Counted from the first letter of the stretch, positions 7,052-14,889 are shown. The stretch is 64,000 nucleotides of DNA from Fluctibacter halophilus (GCF_020687825.1 NZ_JAJEWP010000001.1:1458998-1522997); one strand, 5' to 3'. Notes: generated by a model from the sequence alone, not told the origin. Numbers and translations: made by a program.

Positions 7052-7360
7052 ATGAACGAAGTAACCACAATTGTCTATGGCGAATGCTACAGACGCTCAG
7101 AAACCGACCTGGTACATCAAATCTATCAGGCAAAGTCCAAGTTACGTTCACAGGGCGTGGACGTCGCCATTGCAGAACATTCCAGCACACCTACCGTGAT
7201 GGACGTTCGCATAAAAGACCATGGAGACGTCATCCTTGATAAAACCTTCGAGGGTTTGCAAGGTCTGCGCAGTCTGCTCCACTCACTACATGAACTTGTA
7301 GTGATTTACCCTTCCGATGCACAGGGAAGTGCCTTTTCCCGGGAGGTGTCCAATGGGTAA
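7052..7360 (+). CDS. Small phage protein of unknown function
   Basis: A 102-residue soluble protein preceded by GGAG. Its end overlaps the start of the annealing-protein gene by eight bases, so the two are coupled. The mix of beta-strand-like segments (TTIVYGECY, TVMDVRIKD) and a helix around residues 68-82 gives no recognisable family. Position suggests a helper of recombination, as inference only. Confidence 0.5.
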   Translation: MNEVTTIVYGECYRRSETDLVHQIYQAKSKLRSQGVDVAIAEHSSTPTVMDVRIKDHGDVILDKTFEGLQGLRSLLHSLHELVVIYPSDAQGSAFSREVSNG

Positions 7361-8105
7361 TCAAGACCAAGACAAAATCGCTTTCTGGAAGAGCGTTGAG
7401 AAAACCGATCCGAAGTACGTGAAATGGGGTCAGGTTTCTGGTCAAAACCGCGCCATGGTGGATGCCCAGTACAAGAAGCGGCTCATTACCAAAATGTTCG
7501 GCATGTACGGTCGCGGCTGGGGTATTGAAACCGGTTCGGAGGAGTACGAACGCACGCACTTTGAAAACCAGACATGCATCCTGCATTACCGCGCCGTAGC
7601 GTACTACGTTGCTGATTCGGAGCGTTGCACCTTCCCTATCGCTTCCAGCATCCGTGAGTCCTACGTTACCAAGGGTGGTAATGGCTACCTCAAAGTGGAT
7701 GACGAAGCCGTCAAGAAGGTTCGTACAGACGCATTAACCAAAGGTTTCACCGACCTCGGATTCTGCGCCGACATCCATATGGGCCTGTTTGATGATCAGG
7801 ACTATGTTGCCGGCGTAACCGCTCAATCCCAAATCGCTGCGGAAGAAGAGCGCGAAGCAGAACTCGAAAAGCAAAACAAAGACCTCAACGAGTGGTTCAA
7901 GAAGGAGCTGGAAGCTATCGAGCTGGTTGAGCGCCCAGTCGCAAAAATCTCAGTCATTAATCGCGTGATGGAAAAAGTCAAAACGCGCTGCGATGCAATG
8001 GGATTCAACTCGGAAAAGTACGTGTCCGTTTTAACTAAGAAACGCGCACAGATAAGCCAGCAGACCAACCAAGGCCAGGAGAGTAATCATGAAAGCATCA
8101 ACTGA
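7353..8105 (+). CDS. Phage single-strand annealing protein, Rad52/Sak3-like
   Basis: A 250-residue protein likely to pair complementary single strands during phage recombination and replication. I start it at 7353, where GGGAGG precedes the ATG; the upstream ATG at 7317 has no ribosome site. The central part reads LITKMFGMYGRGWGIE, then a stretch RTDALTKGFTDLGF, then CADIHMGLFDDQDYV, which matches my recollection of the Sak3 branch of the Rad52 superfamily. The C-terminal third is charged and helical. Location two genes before ssb supports the call. Family assignment is by recalled pattern, so moderate. Confidence 0.65.
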   Translation: MGNQDQDKIAFWKSVEKTDPKYVKWGQVSGQNRAMVDAQYKKRLITKMFGMYGRGWGIETGSEEYERTHFENQTCILHYRAVAYYVADSERCTFPIASSIRESYVTKGGNGYLKVDDEAVKKVRTDALTKGFTDLGFCADIHMGLFDDQDYVAGVTAQSQIAAEEEREAELEKQNKDLNEWFKKELEAIELVERPVAKISVINRVMEKVKTRCDAMGFNSEKYVSVLTKKRAQISQQTNQGQESNHESIN

Positions 8106-8946
8106 AAAAACAGAACTGGCACTTCGCCAAGCATCTACAGAAGTCACAGACTTTGTATCTTCCATCCAGGCTGAGGTTGAAGAAATCGAATCTCAGTACA
8201 GCTCCATTGTACCGGATGCTAGCAGTAAGGAAGGTTACGACCACTGTAAGCAGGTTCGCCGTGACGTACTGCCAGTGAAAACAGCTCTTGAGAATGCTCG
8301 TAAAACGTTGAAAGCGCCAATTCTCGAAGCTGGGAAGCTGGTTGATAGTTCGTTAAAACCGCTAATCGACCGCCTTGAAGCGGTGTATGCGCCTTTCGTA
8401 AAGGCATGCCAAGACGTCGACAACGCCAAAAAGCGAGCCGAGGAAGAACGTAAGGCCAAAATTCAGGCCGAGTTCGACCACATGAACGGCATCTTAATGA
8501 AGGCGATTGGTGAAAGCTCTTCGGTGATAGAAGCCCTTATCGATGATTTGACCAATATGAGTATCGATCCTGACACATTCCAGGACCGGACCGAAGAAGC
8601 GGCAAAACTCCATTTTGAGGTCACCAGTAAGCTGTCCGATCTACTGGTTGACGCCATCAATCGTGAAGAACGTGAAACCATGCTACGTGAGCAAGAACAA
8701 GCGCATCACGACGCACATAAAACGGCATCACCAGACGTATGGCAGGAATATGCCGAGCAAAGAAAAGGGTCAATTGATGATCTCATGCCTAAAAAACCAA
8801 TTCGCACTCTCGGCGCGCACGAAGTCCACGTGATCAGCGCTTTCGTGGCCGCTATCTCTCAGCCTGATTCCAAGCAATTCAACGACGAACTGAACAAGCG
8901 TACTGCTGCTTACTTCAAGCAACACGGCGTACAGGAGGCTGCGTGA
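8089..8946 (+). CDS. Coiled-coil phage protein of the recombination cluster
   Basis: A 285-residue, largely helical and charged protein with long coiled-coil stretches (about 1-60, 85-130 and 180-205, the latter rich in E and R). Its start overlaps the end of the annealing-protein gene by 17 bases and its stop overlaps the next start (GTGA). Phage genes of this build between a recombinase and ssb are common and are thought to help the recombinase, but I see no enzymatic motif. Not a nuclease by any visible signature. Confidence 0.5.
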   Translation: MKASTEKTELALRQASTEVTDFVSSIQAEVEEIESQYSSIVPDASSKEGYDHCKQVRRDVLPVKTALENARKTLKAPILEAGKLVDSSLKPLIDRLEAVYAPFVKACQDVDNAKKRAEEERKAKIQAEFDHMNGILMKAIGESSSVIEALIDDLTNMSIDPDTFQDRTEEAAKLHFEVTSKLSDLLVDAINREERETMLREQEQAHHDAHKTASPDVWQEYAEQRKGSIDDLMPKKPIRTLGAHEVHVISAFVAAISQPDSKQFNDELNKRTAAYFKQHGVQEAA

Positions 8947-9332
8947 ACACACATGGCGTCCTAGTCAATTTTGGCAAGCACAAAGGCCAACCTATCACCC
9001 AGGTTCCTGTTAGCTACCTACGGTGGATGATTAACGAAAACGCGCCAATGGCTGAGGTTGCCAGAGCTGAGTTTGAACGACGCGGCGACACCATGCCAAA
9101 GGTTGAGTTGTCAGGTCATGCAATCGACAACGCCTCTATTCGCGTTCTTCGCATCTGGCACGAGACTAAACACGAAGACGAAGGGCTTTATTCATGGCTT
9201 CAACGGGTAACCCTTGAGGCGCTTGAGTTGGGTGAAGTCAAAAACGGAAAAATTCACCACATGGGAATGAAATTCGTCATTGAAAAAGGTGAGGAATTCC
9301 CAGTGCTTAAAACGATTATGAGGAAGAAGTAA
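8943..9332 (+). CDS. DUF3820-type phage protein
   Basis: A 129-residue protein beginning with GTG that overlaps the previous stop. The N-terminal segment [21 protein letters not shown] is the signature of the DUF3820 family, often annotated as a putative quorum-sensing-regulated virulence factor and usually found next to phage recombination genes or as a domain attached to exonucleases. The remaining 90 residues are not recognised. It sits between the coiled-coil protein and ssb, its stop overlapping the ssb start (TAATG). The name of the family should not be taken as evidence of a virulence role here. Confidence 0.7.
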   Translation: MNTHGVLVNFGKHKGQPITQVPVSYLRWMINENAPMAEVARAEFERRGDTMPKVELSGHAIDNASIRVLRIWHETKHEDEGLYSWLQRVTLEALELGEVKNGKIHHMGMKFVIEKGEEFPVLKTIMRKK

Positions 9333-9826
9333 TGGCTTCTAAAGGCGTAAACAAAGTGATCCTTGTTGGCAATCTCGGTCAGGATCCAGAAGTCCGGTGC
9401 ACGACCAACGGCAACGCAGTGGCCAATTTGAGTATTGCTACCAGTGAAAGCTGGAAAGATCAGCAAGGACAGTTCCAAGAGCGCACAGAGTGGCACCGCC
9501 TGACCATGTACCGCCGTTTGGCGGAAGTGGCCGGTGAGTACCTGCGCAAAGGCTCACAGATTTACGTGGAAGGCAAATTGCAGACCCGTAAATGGCAAGA
9601 CCAGCAAGGCCAAGACCGGTACACCACTGAGATCATCGTAGACAGCATGCAAATGCTGGGTGGTCGCGAGCAAAGCGGTGGGCAGTCTGCGCCGGCGGGA
9701 AACCAACCCCAACGGGGAAAGCCACCGGCGAGCAATGGCTATCAGCAAGCGCGGAATGGGCAGCAAGGCAACAACCAGCCGATAGCTGAGCCCGACTTCG
9801 ACTTTGATCAAGACATTCCCTTTTAA
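9332..9826 (+). CDS. ssb: Single-stranded DNA-binding protein
   Basis: Coats single-stranded DNA in phage replication and recombination. The N-terminal OB fold (residues 1-110) starts [20 protein letters not shown], followed by [20 protein letters not shown] and [19 protein letters not shown], all hallmarks of SSB. A glycine/glutamine-rich linker (115-150) leads to the acidic tip DFDQDIPF that binds partner proteins. Its length (164) is normal. It is the last gene before a good terminator, so it closes the recombination block. It is a phage copy, as shown by the neighbours; the host gene is not in this window. Confidence 0.95.
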   Translation: MASKGVNKVILVGNLGQDPEVRCTTNGNAVANLSIATSESWKDQQGQFQERTEWHRLTMYRRLAEVAGEYLRKGSQIYVEGKLQTRKWQDQQGQDRYTTEIIVDSMQMLGGREQSGGQSAPAGNQPQRGKPPASNGYQQARNGQQGNNQPIAEPDFDFDQDIPF

Positions 9827-9841
9827 TTCCTGTGGGCCTTA

Positions 9842-9871
9842 CCCCGGTTAAGCGGTCCGGGGCTTTTTTTT
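9842..9871 (+). terminator. Intrinsic terminator after ssb
   Basis: Stem CCCCGG (9842-9847)/CCGGGG (9857-9862) with a 9-nt loop, followed after a C by eight T (9864-9871). Placed 15 bp after the ssb stop. Downstream accessory genes are then read by leak-through or their own promoters. Confidence 0.8.
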
Positions 9872-9883
9872 GAGGATATGACA

Positions 9884-10075
9884 ATGGACGAACAATATTT
9901 CTTTGCACTACTGCGTGAGGCGCATAAGCAGGGGTATCTCAACGCTATGGCAGATTCAGCAAGCGATTCTGAATGGAACGATAGTGACAGCGACTTTGAT
10001 GATTGGATTGCTGAGGTAATCGCTCAGCGCCAAGTGGGTGACCTGGCTATTGAGTTGCCCGGCAAGCTGGGTTAA
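9884..10075 (+). CDS. Small acidic phage protein
   Basis: A 63-residue strongly acidic protein with a D/S-rich run (SASDSEWNDSDSDFDDW) after an N-terminal helix. GAGG at 9872 precedes it; ATG at 9884 gives the better spacing, 9878 is possible. First small gene after the ssb terminator. Such acidic small phage proteins are sometimes DNA mimics, but there is no further support for that here. Confidence 0.5.
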   Translation: MDEQYFFALLREAHKQGYLNAMADSASDSEWNDSDSDFDDWIAEVIAQRQVGDLAIELPGKLG

Positions 10076-10092
10076 CGCGGGAGGATGTGACC

Positions 10093-10710
10093 ATGGTGAT
10101 TATTCCAGAGAGAAAAACGGTGCTTCTTCTCGTGCCAAAGGCAGCAAGCAAAAGCTTGAAGGCTGCTGTGTTGGCGAGGTATCCGAGTGCGTTCATGCTC
10201 TACCGCCACATGGAAGCTGACGGTATCCCAAAAGGCTACGACACTTGGACAAAGATCGGTGTTATCAGAAACCCAATCGACAGGCTGTGGTCACTGTTCA
10301 ATTTCCTAAAGACATTGAGTGGCCCATATGATGCTGATTACATCGAAAGAATGCGGCACAGTGTCGCTAATGTGAGCTTTTCTGATTGGGTGCTGGGCAA
10401 TAACGAAGTGTTTACCAGTCCTTACGCGGTGGGCTCAGTGCAACCAGAATACATGGTCAACCACGCCATTCCTGAAAACAGAAAGTCTCAGCACTTCTAC
10501 CTCAGACCTGATCTTGGTACCAAGGTTTATCCGTTCGAGCGCTTGGGTCAATTATCACGTGACTTGGATCTGGTTAGCGTTCCGCACATCAATAGAGCGC
10601 CAAAGGCGAATTCGTACGATCTGACTTTCGAGGCACAACAGCACATCCAGAAGTACTTCGCGTGGGACTTTGAGTATCACGCACAACTAACCGAAGCTGT
10701 AGCGGCCTGA
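10093..10710 (+). CDS. Phage-encoded sulfotransferase-like protein
   Basis: A 205-residue protein with the two nucleotide-binding motifs of PAPS-dependent sulfotransferases. A 5'-phosphosulfate loop PKAASKS lies at residues 15-21 after a beta strand (TVLLLV), and a 3'-phosphate motif GVIRNPIDRLWSLF lies at about 56-69. The family moves sulfate from PAPS to sugars or other acceptors. Length fits the compact Sulfotransfer_2 type. GGGAGG precedes ATG 10093, with an alternative GTG at 10087. It lies among small accessory genes, so it may modify the host surface or a phage component; the acceptor cannot be told. Confidence 0.7.
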   Translation: MVIIPERKTVLLLVPKAASKSLKAAVLARYPSAFMLYRHMEADGIPKGYDTWTKIGVIRNPIDRLWSLFNFLKTLSGPYDADYIERMRHSVANVSFSDWVLGNNEVFTSPYAVGSVQPEYMVNHAIPENRKSQHFYLRPDLGTKVYPFERLGQLSRDLDLVSVPHINRAPKANSYDLTFEAQQHIQKYFAWDFEYHAQLTEAVAA

Positions 10711-10716
10711 GGAGAA

Positions 10717-10905
10717 ATGACCATGTTTGCAGTATTTGGAGTAACTACCGAATCAATCAACAAGGCAGCCAGGAAGAAGATGGAAGGCTTTATGGTTGAG
10801 CGTGAATTCGGCGGCAAGAAAAAGCGTGTGATGCCAGACCGTAATGAATGGGAAGCCGCGCATGAAGTGGCAGAACTGGTTCACACACCCCATGAACACA
10901 GGTAA
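10717..10905 (+). CDS. Small basic phage protein
   Basis: A 62-residue protein, basic in the middle (AARKKMEGF, GGKKKRVM) and ending HTPHEHR. GGAGAA precedes the ATG. It lies between the sulfotransferase and methylase genes with short gaps. The KKKR cluster could bind nucleic acid, but no family is recognised and the gene may be purely accessory. Confidence 0.5.
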   Translation: MTMFAVFGVTTESINKAARKKMEGFMVEREFGGKKKRVMPDRNEWEAAHEVAELVHTPHEHR

Positions 10906-10914
10906 GGCAGCATA

Positions 10915-11499
10915 ATGGCAATCTTGATTAACTCAAAAACCGCACAGGACGAAAAGGACCGTTGGGGTACACGGTGGGACTGCTTCTACGATGCAATGGC
11001 GCTCACCGGTTACCGCTTCATTCTGGATGTGTGTGCAGAAGAACAGACCGCCAAGTGCGGGCGGTTTATCTCACCCAGTGAAAATGCATTAAGTGTCGAC
11101 TGGGTTGAACGGGCGCATTGGTTACAGACCATGTTCACGCGCAACACCCCATCCATTGGGGGCGCAGTATACAGCCCTGCAGCATGGTGCAACCCACCCT
11201 TTACTCAGAAAGAGGCGTTCTTGTCGCGTGCATTTGACTGCGCTCGCCGTGGGCTTCCTGTTGTTTGCCTTACACCCTACGACCGTTCTACGAACTGGTG
11301 GCGCGATCATGTTCGCGGCAAAGCGACCCGCGTGTTTATCCCTGATGGCCGGTACAATTTCCTGAAGGTGGACGGCAAAACAAAGAAAACCGGTGTGAAC
11401 TTCCTTTCCTGCTTCATTGAATACGGGGTTGGTGCCGGTGCGATGGAAACACAGTACATCGACTTCGTGCGCGGTGTTTATCGGAGGGTAGCAGCGTGA
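10915..11499 (+). CDS. Phage DNA N6-adenine methyltransferase, Dam type
   Basis: A 194-residue methylase that should transfer a methyl group from SAM to adenine in DNA. The catalytic motif is NPPF at residues 93-96 inside AAWCNPPFTQKEAF. The N-terminal WGTRWDCF and the strand FILDVCAEEQTAKC (D38 a likely SAM contact) match the phage Dam family. No restriction partner is nearby, so it is an orphan methylase that could guard phage DNA or mimic host Dam marking. The host has seqA, which reads GATC methylation, so a GATC-type specificity would be meaningful; this is inference. Confidence 0.88.
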   Translation: MAILINSKTAQDEKDRWGTRWDCFYDAMALTGYRFILDVCAEEQTAKCGRFISPSENALSVDWVERAHWLQTMFTRNTPSIGGAVYSPAAWCNPPFTQKEAFLSRAFDCARRGLPVVCLTPYDRSTNWWRDHVRGKATRVFIPDGRYNFLKVDGKTKKTGVNFLSCFIEYGVGAGAMETQYIDFVRGVYRRVAA

Positions 11500-11768
11500 A
11501 CAAGATCTGCATGCCAAAGGCTTGCGTTAGTTGCATCCACTTCAACCCCATTGGCCGGGACTTTGATAGCACTCACCAGGTAACCAATGAATTTAGCAGC
11601 GCTGTTGCCTACGGCGCCCGGATACCTTTTGGCATTTGCTCAATGTATGGGGTTGAGTGTTTCTCAACGCAGATATGTAACAGATATTCGGCAGAAGAAC
11701 TGATTGAGGTAGTCGATGTAACCAACCGTTCGGAACCTCGTGAACCGATTCAAGAGTCAATTTTTTAA
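11496..11768 (+). CDS. Small cysteine-containing phage protein
   Basis: A 90-residue protein with GTG start overlapping the methylase stop. Six cysteines occur in the order MPKACVSCIHF, FGICSMYGVECF, STQICNRY, a spacing that would suit one zinc or an iron-sulfur site. The C-terminal 20 residues are acidic. No named family recognised. Coupling to the methylase gene suggests joint expression, not necessarily joint function. Confidence 0.55.
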   Translation: MNKICMPKACVSCIHFNPIGRDFDSTHQVTNEFSSAVAYGARIPFGICSMYGVECFSTQICNRYSAEELIEVVDVTNRSEPREPIQESIF

Positions 11769-11776
11769 TAGGGGGA

Positions 11777-12106
11777 GTGATTGTGGGATATGCAAACTGT
11801 GGAACCGACAGCCAGGGCCGTGCAATTGGCTATGCGATACCCGCCACCTGTGACCACCCTGGGTGCAACAAGAAGATTGACCGTGGCTTGGATTATGTCT
11901 GTGGCCGAATGCATGGCGAAGATGAATACAGCTGCGAAAAGTACTTCTGTCACGAGCACAAAGCTAACCACCTTCAGGATTTGCTGGGCGACATACAGAC
12001 AGTATGCGATGGGTGCCAAACGGAACTGCTCGAATCCGGTGAATGGGTGGATGACGATGGGCTACTGGTTTATATGTCGCAAGCAACGAGTGTCGAGGAG
12101 GAATGA
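11777..12106 (+). CDS. Putative zinc-binding phage protein
   Basis: A 109-residue protein with two metal-site-like clusters: CDHPGCNKKIDRG plus YVCGRMHG, and YSCEKYFCHEHK, then CDGCQTEL. The spacing looks like two treble-clef or ring-like zinc sites. GTG at 11777 follows GGGGGAG; a second GTG lies at 11783. Its stop overlaps the following gene (ATGATTG). It could bind nucleic acid or protein; no enzyme motif is visible. Confidence 0.55.
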   Translation: MIVGYANCGTDSQGRAIGYAIPATCDHPGCNKKIDRGLDYVCGRMHGEDEYSCEKYFCHEHKANHLQDLLGDIQTVCDGCQTELLESGEWVDDDGLLVYMSQATSVEEE

Positions 12107-12363
12107 TTGTGAACAGAACAATTCAAGCAGCAGAAATCATGCTCTCAACTGGTGGTTGGTATACCGCTGGGAAATTGGGTGCGGAAATGGGTATCAGCGC
12201 ACCAAGCGCCAGTGGCCTGCTATTCAACATACGCCAAAGTAAAAAGTACCAAATCGAAGTAACCGAACTCCCCAACAGAAAGGTCAGGGTTAAAGCAATC
12301 TCTGGCAGGACCATGACCAATGCTGATGCATGGCGCCTAGCGTTATTTGGTAAAGCCGCATGA
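12103..12363 (+). CDS. Small winged-helix-like phage protein
   Basis: An 86-residue protein with a helix-turn-helix-like core (TAGKLGAEMGISAPSASGLLFNIRQ, about residues 21-45 as two pieces) followed by a beta-wing-like segment YQIEVTELPNRKVRVKAI. It is probably a DNA-binding regulator of late accessory functions. The ATG overlaps the stop of the gene before and its own stop overlaps the next start, so it is part of a coupled chain. Target unknown. Confidence 0.55.
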   Translation: MIVNRTIQAAEIMLSTGGWYTAGKLGAEMGISAPSASGLLFNIRQSKKYQIEVTELPNRKVRVKAISGRTMTNADAWRLALFGKAA

Positions 12364-12620
12364 ACTACCTAGCCCCCGGTGCCGAAAGCCGTGAACGTGT
12401 TGATCTAATGCTCTCACAGGTACGAGTACAGAGTGTGCCCATGCGTAATGCTCTGTATGAACACCTGGTGCATGGGGCTAGTGAATCAGATGTGGTGTTT
12501 AGGTTTGAGGTAGACCTATCCAATTTCAGGCGGACATTGAGCAGGGTTAACGAGTTCATGGCCGTGGTTGAGAAATTTAAAGAAATGGACTGGGCGCATC
12601 TGCGTGCCAGGGTAGCGTGA
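12360..12620 (+). CDS. PapB/TrfB-like helix-turn-helix protein
   Basis: An 86-residue protein whose middle (YEHLVHGASESDVVFRFEVD, then LSNFRRTLSRVNEF) looks like the helix-turn-helix of the PapB/KorA-TrfB group of small regulators. The ATG overlaps the stop of the winged-helix gene (ATGA). Two DNA-binding-like proteins in tandem suggest a local control pair for the right arm of the phage. Assignment is by pattern and moderate at best. Confidence 0.5.
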   Translation: MNYLAPGAESRERVDLMLSQVRVQSVPMRNALYEHLVHGASESDVVFRFEVDLSNFRRTLSRVNEFMAVVEKFKEMDWAHLRARVA

Positions 12621-12629
12621 GGTGACAAA

Positions 12630-13349
12630 ATGAAACTCGAAGGCAAGTGTTGCAAGCCAGCAAACGAGACAGAATACGAATTGATGAAAGCTGTGGCGGT
12701 TGCGGCGGGGTATAATAAATGGCCTTATGGCCAAGGATTTTCTAACAATTGGCCGTGCTGTGTTACGTCGAGTGGTTTATTTTGCAATGGTTGTGAACCT
12801 ATAGAAATCACCCTGCACGATTGGGTGTTCAAATCCACCCATAAAGACACCGGTGAGCTGGTTGTGCCGGAGTGGGCTGATCATGTTTTCCTGTGCCTTG
12901 GTAGTTTTGGTTGTGGAGATTCGAATAAAATGGCGCCGGTCAAATCGATTGGTTATGTTCCAGAACCGCTCAAGGTAAATAAATTAGTAACAATCATCAC
13001 CCGACAGCCCGAAACAGAACAATCATGGCACGAGCGCGGTGAGTTTCCGCCTCCGCAAACGTACTGTCAAGTAAGACTGACAGGAATATGGATGAATTGC
13101 TTTGCCGTTGGCCCAGACGATTTAGGCGGTTTCGTTTATCGCATAGACGGTGGCTACGATGTAATGAATAGACAAGAATGCTTCCGCCCAATCCCCGAAA
13201 AATCACCACGCGACAAAGGTATTGAGGAATTGTCAAAAATCTTCTATGAAGCCGGTGGTGAACCAAATGATAAATCGTTCGGCGCAATCTACGACGCAAT
13301 GAAATCCGGCAAGCTTGATCCACCAACAGCACACAACGTGCCAGAGTAG
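12630..13349 (+). CDS. Phage protein of unknown function, 239 residues
   Basis: A soluble protein with several cysteines in its N-terminal part (GKCCKPAN, NNWPCCVTSSGLFCNGCEP, LGSFGCGDSNK), a central beta-rich part around residues 100-180, and a helical C-terminus. GTGAGGTGACAA precedes the ATG. It is the largest of the unknown genes in the right arm. Codon use is AT-richer than the ssb block, as in the genes that follow, which suggests a separately acquired accessory segment. No family recognised. Confidence 0.5.
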   Translation: MKLEGKCCKPANETEYELMKAVAVAAGYNKWPYGQGFSNNWPCCVTSSGLFCNGCEPIEITLHDWVFKSTHKDTGELVVPEWADHVFLCLGSFGCGDSNKMAPVKSIGYVPEPLKVNKLVTIITRQPETEQSWHERGEFPPPQTYCQVRLTGIWMNCFAVGPDDLGGFVYRIDGGYDVMNRQECFRPIPEKSPRDKGIEELSKIFYEAGGEPNDKSFGAIYDAMKSGKLDPPTAHNVPE

Positions 13350-13362
13350 AGTGAGGTGAGGT

Positions 13363-13617
13363 ATGAAATTTGAAAGCAAGTTTGGTATTGGTGAAATTGT
13401 TTGCCGAGATGTAATGAAGAGTGACGAATTGTATAGCTCTGAGTTGTACGAGGTTGTTTCTATTTCATTTGGCAAGGACGGCAGACAAGTTATCAGTTGC
13501 CTGCACGCACAAACACAGAGAATCATTCACTTTGACCCTGTTGACATTGAAGGTGACCCAGACTTTGACCAGTCGTCTGGCAAGTATATCTATCGGGAAC
13601 AAGCCAATGACCAATAG
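13363..13617 (+). CDS. Small phage protein of unknown function
   Basis: An 84-residue acidic protein preceded by GTGAGG. The N-terminal KFESKFGIGEIVCRD followed by LYEVVSISFGKDGRQVIS looks like a small beta barrel, similar to phage proteins that open with FGIGD or FKVGD. Its last codons (NDQ stop) are read from the same bases that start the next gene (CAATGACCAAT) in another frame. Function unknown. Confidence 0.5.
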   Translation: MKFESKFGIGEIVCRDVMKSDELYSSELYEVVSISFGKDGRQVISCLHAQTQRIIHFDPVDIEGDPDFDQSSGKYIYREQANDQ

Positions 13618-13861
13618 CAGCAGCCCATATTGGCACTATAAGTGGCCCCCATGGCCTTGTGTCGTCATTGTATCCAGTGGGCAGAGCATGGCGTCGAGAC
13701 GATATCCGCCCATTGGTTATGAGAAGCGATGGGATAGTGTTGCCGGCATCCAAAGACTGGACCAAGTTTCAGATGTTGAGCGCAAGCTGGAGCGCATAAC
13801 TAACAACCAATACTGGCAAATTATCGGCAGAATTTTTGATGCCACAGGTGTGGAGGTGTAA
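13607..13861 (+). CDS. Small phage protein of unknown function
   Basis: An 84-residue protein starting at ATG 13607 within the end of the previous gene. The frame is open further upstream, but that part only shadows the previous gene. It has several W and P residues near the start (YWHYKWPPWP) and a helical C-terminus (DVERKLERITNNQYWQIIGR). No good ribosome site, so it probably depends on re-initiation. Function unknown. Confidence 0.45.
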   Translation: MTNSSSPYWHYKWPPWPCVVIVSSGQSMASRRYPPIGYEKRWDSVAGIQRLDQVSDVERKLERITNNQYWQIIGRIFDATGVEV

Positions 13862-13865
13862 CCCA

Positions 13866-14042
13866 ATGACCAATAACAAAGAGATATTCCGATGTAAGGT
13901 TGATGGAGTGCTGCCGGGTAATTGGACTATAGGTGGTCGAGCTGTTTTCGCAGCGTGTAATTACAACTGTGTTGGGGACAACAGTAAATGTCACGCGCCA
14001 GCCGAATACAAATGCAAGCACAAGGTGAATGGCAATGAGTAA
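13866..14042 (+). CDS. Small cysteine-containing phage protein
   Basis: A 58-residue protein starting ATGACCAATAAC, the same start context as its neighbours. Five cysteines (IFRCKVD, FAACNYNCVGDNSKCHAP, YKCKHK) suggest a metal site. The stop overlaps the start of the following gene. No ribosome site is evident. Function unknown. Confidence 0.45.
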   Translation: MTNNKEIFRCKVDGVLPGNWTIGGRAVFAACNYNCVGDNSKCHAPAEYKCKHKVNGNE

Positions 14043-14340
14043 ATACACACCAGTAACACAAAGTGAATTCCATGAATTCCTTGATAAATACGATGGCAAA
14101 CTGACAGTGGATGTAACCACCATGTGCGAACCGCCAACGTGTTCATTCAACGACTTCACGCTTGGAAACTGGCCAGACAGTGTCGTTGCCCGGTGCAGCG
14201 TTTTCCACGATGACGAGTATTACACATCTGGGTTGGATGATTATGCACCCTCACCTGTTTTCAACGGAAAGCTGGAATCGTCGTGGAAGGTTCTGACAAA
14301 ACTGCTCCCGGTTACCAAGGTGAATGACAATGACCAGTGA
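14035..14340 (+). CDS. Small phage protein of unknown function
   Basis: A 101-residue acidic protein starting at ATG 14035 inside the end of the preceding gene. It begins SKYTPVTQSEFHEFLDKYDG, has a central segment with two cysteines (MCEPPTCSFNDF), then an acidic stretch (HDDEYYTSGLDDY). The final NDQ comes from the recurring CAATGACCAGTG junction that starts the next gene. Function unknown. Confidence 0.45.
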   Translation: MSKYTPVTQSEFHEFLDKYDGKLTVDVTTMCEPPTCSFNDFTLGNWPDSVVARCSVFHDDEYYTSGLDDYAPSPVFNGKLESSWKVLTKLLPVTKVNDNDQ

Positions 14341-14530
14341 ACAAGAGCGGGCAATAGACCAGATGGCAGAACTGATTGCTGACGACCTAATAAAGCAATG
14401 CAGCTTGTTGATAAAGGGGCGATTGCAAAAGTGGGCCAAAGAAACAAGAAAACAGTTGAAGGATAAGCCACCCGGCAGACCACAAACGCCACCACGACCA
14501 CCAACAATGCCATGCGGAGTACAGCAATGA
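14330..14530 (+). CDS. Small helical phage protein with proline-rich tail
   Basis: A 66-residue protein: a helix (EQERAIDQMAELIADDLIKQ), a basic stretch (KGRLQKWAKETRKQLKDK) and a proline-rich tail (PPGRPQTPPRPPTMP). Start at ATG 14330 inside the previous gene; ATG at 14324 is also in frame. It overlaps the ninX-like gene by four bases at its end (ATGA). Function unknown. Confidence 0.45.
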   Translation: MTSEQERAIDQMAELIADDLIKQCSLLIKGRLQKWAKETRKQLKDKPPGRPQTPPRPPTMPCGVQQ

Positions 14531-14889
14531 CCAATGAAGACTACCATAGCATGAGTGATTCTGAGATTAACGGATTGGTTTTTGTTAAATCAAACCCGAA
14601 GTTTGAGTTTGCTGAGTATAACGAAGAGCATGACGAGCTTTATTGGTGTGATGCAGCAGGTCAAAATGATTTTACATTTAAAACACCATGTTATTGCAAC
14701 AACCCATCAGACGCATGGCCAATTATTGTTGAGAATAAAATCAGCATTTGGTCACAAGGTTCAAACTCAAAATTATGGTGCGCTTTTTGGCATAGTGAGG
14801 AAGGGCTGCGGCACGTATCTACAAACCCCCTGCGCGCCGCAATGATTGTTTACCTGATGATGCAGGAGAAACCCAGTGACCACAATTAA
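14527..14889 (+). CDS. ninX: NinX-like phage protein (DUF2591)
   Basis: A 120-residue protein matching the NinX family of lambdoid and related phages. It starts with YHSMSDSEINGLV, has the central PSDAWPIIVENKISI, and a C-terminal NPLRAAMIVYLMMQE, all signature segments. NinX has no established biochemical role; it lies with other nin-type accessory genes in many temperate phages. I start it at 14527 (ATGACCAATGAAG), where it overlaps the preceding stop. Its end overlaps the next gene. Confidence 0.8.
   Translation: MTNEDYHSMSDSEINGLVFVKSNPKFEFAEYNEEHDELYWCDAAGQNDFTFKTPCYCNNPSDAWPIIVENKISIWSQGSNSKLWCAFWHSEEGLRHVSTNPLRAAMIVYLMMQEKPSDHN

Noticed and set aside
9842-9871. Attachment-site or operator palindrome
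   Set aside because: The stem is followed at once by eight T after the ssb stop, so an intrinsic terminator explains it fully.
10915-11499. Restriction-modification system
   Set aside because: No endonuclease or specificity gene is next to the methylase; the neighbours are small phage genes.
13421-13606. Upstream extension of the gene starting at 13607
   Set aside because: This part only shadows the 84-residue gene at 13363-13617 in another frame; the shared start context at 13607 is a better start.
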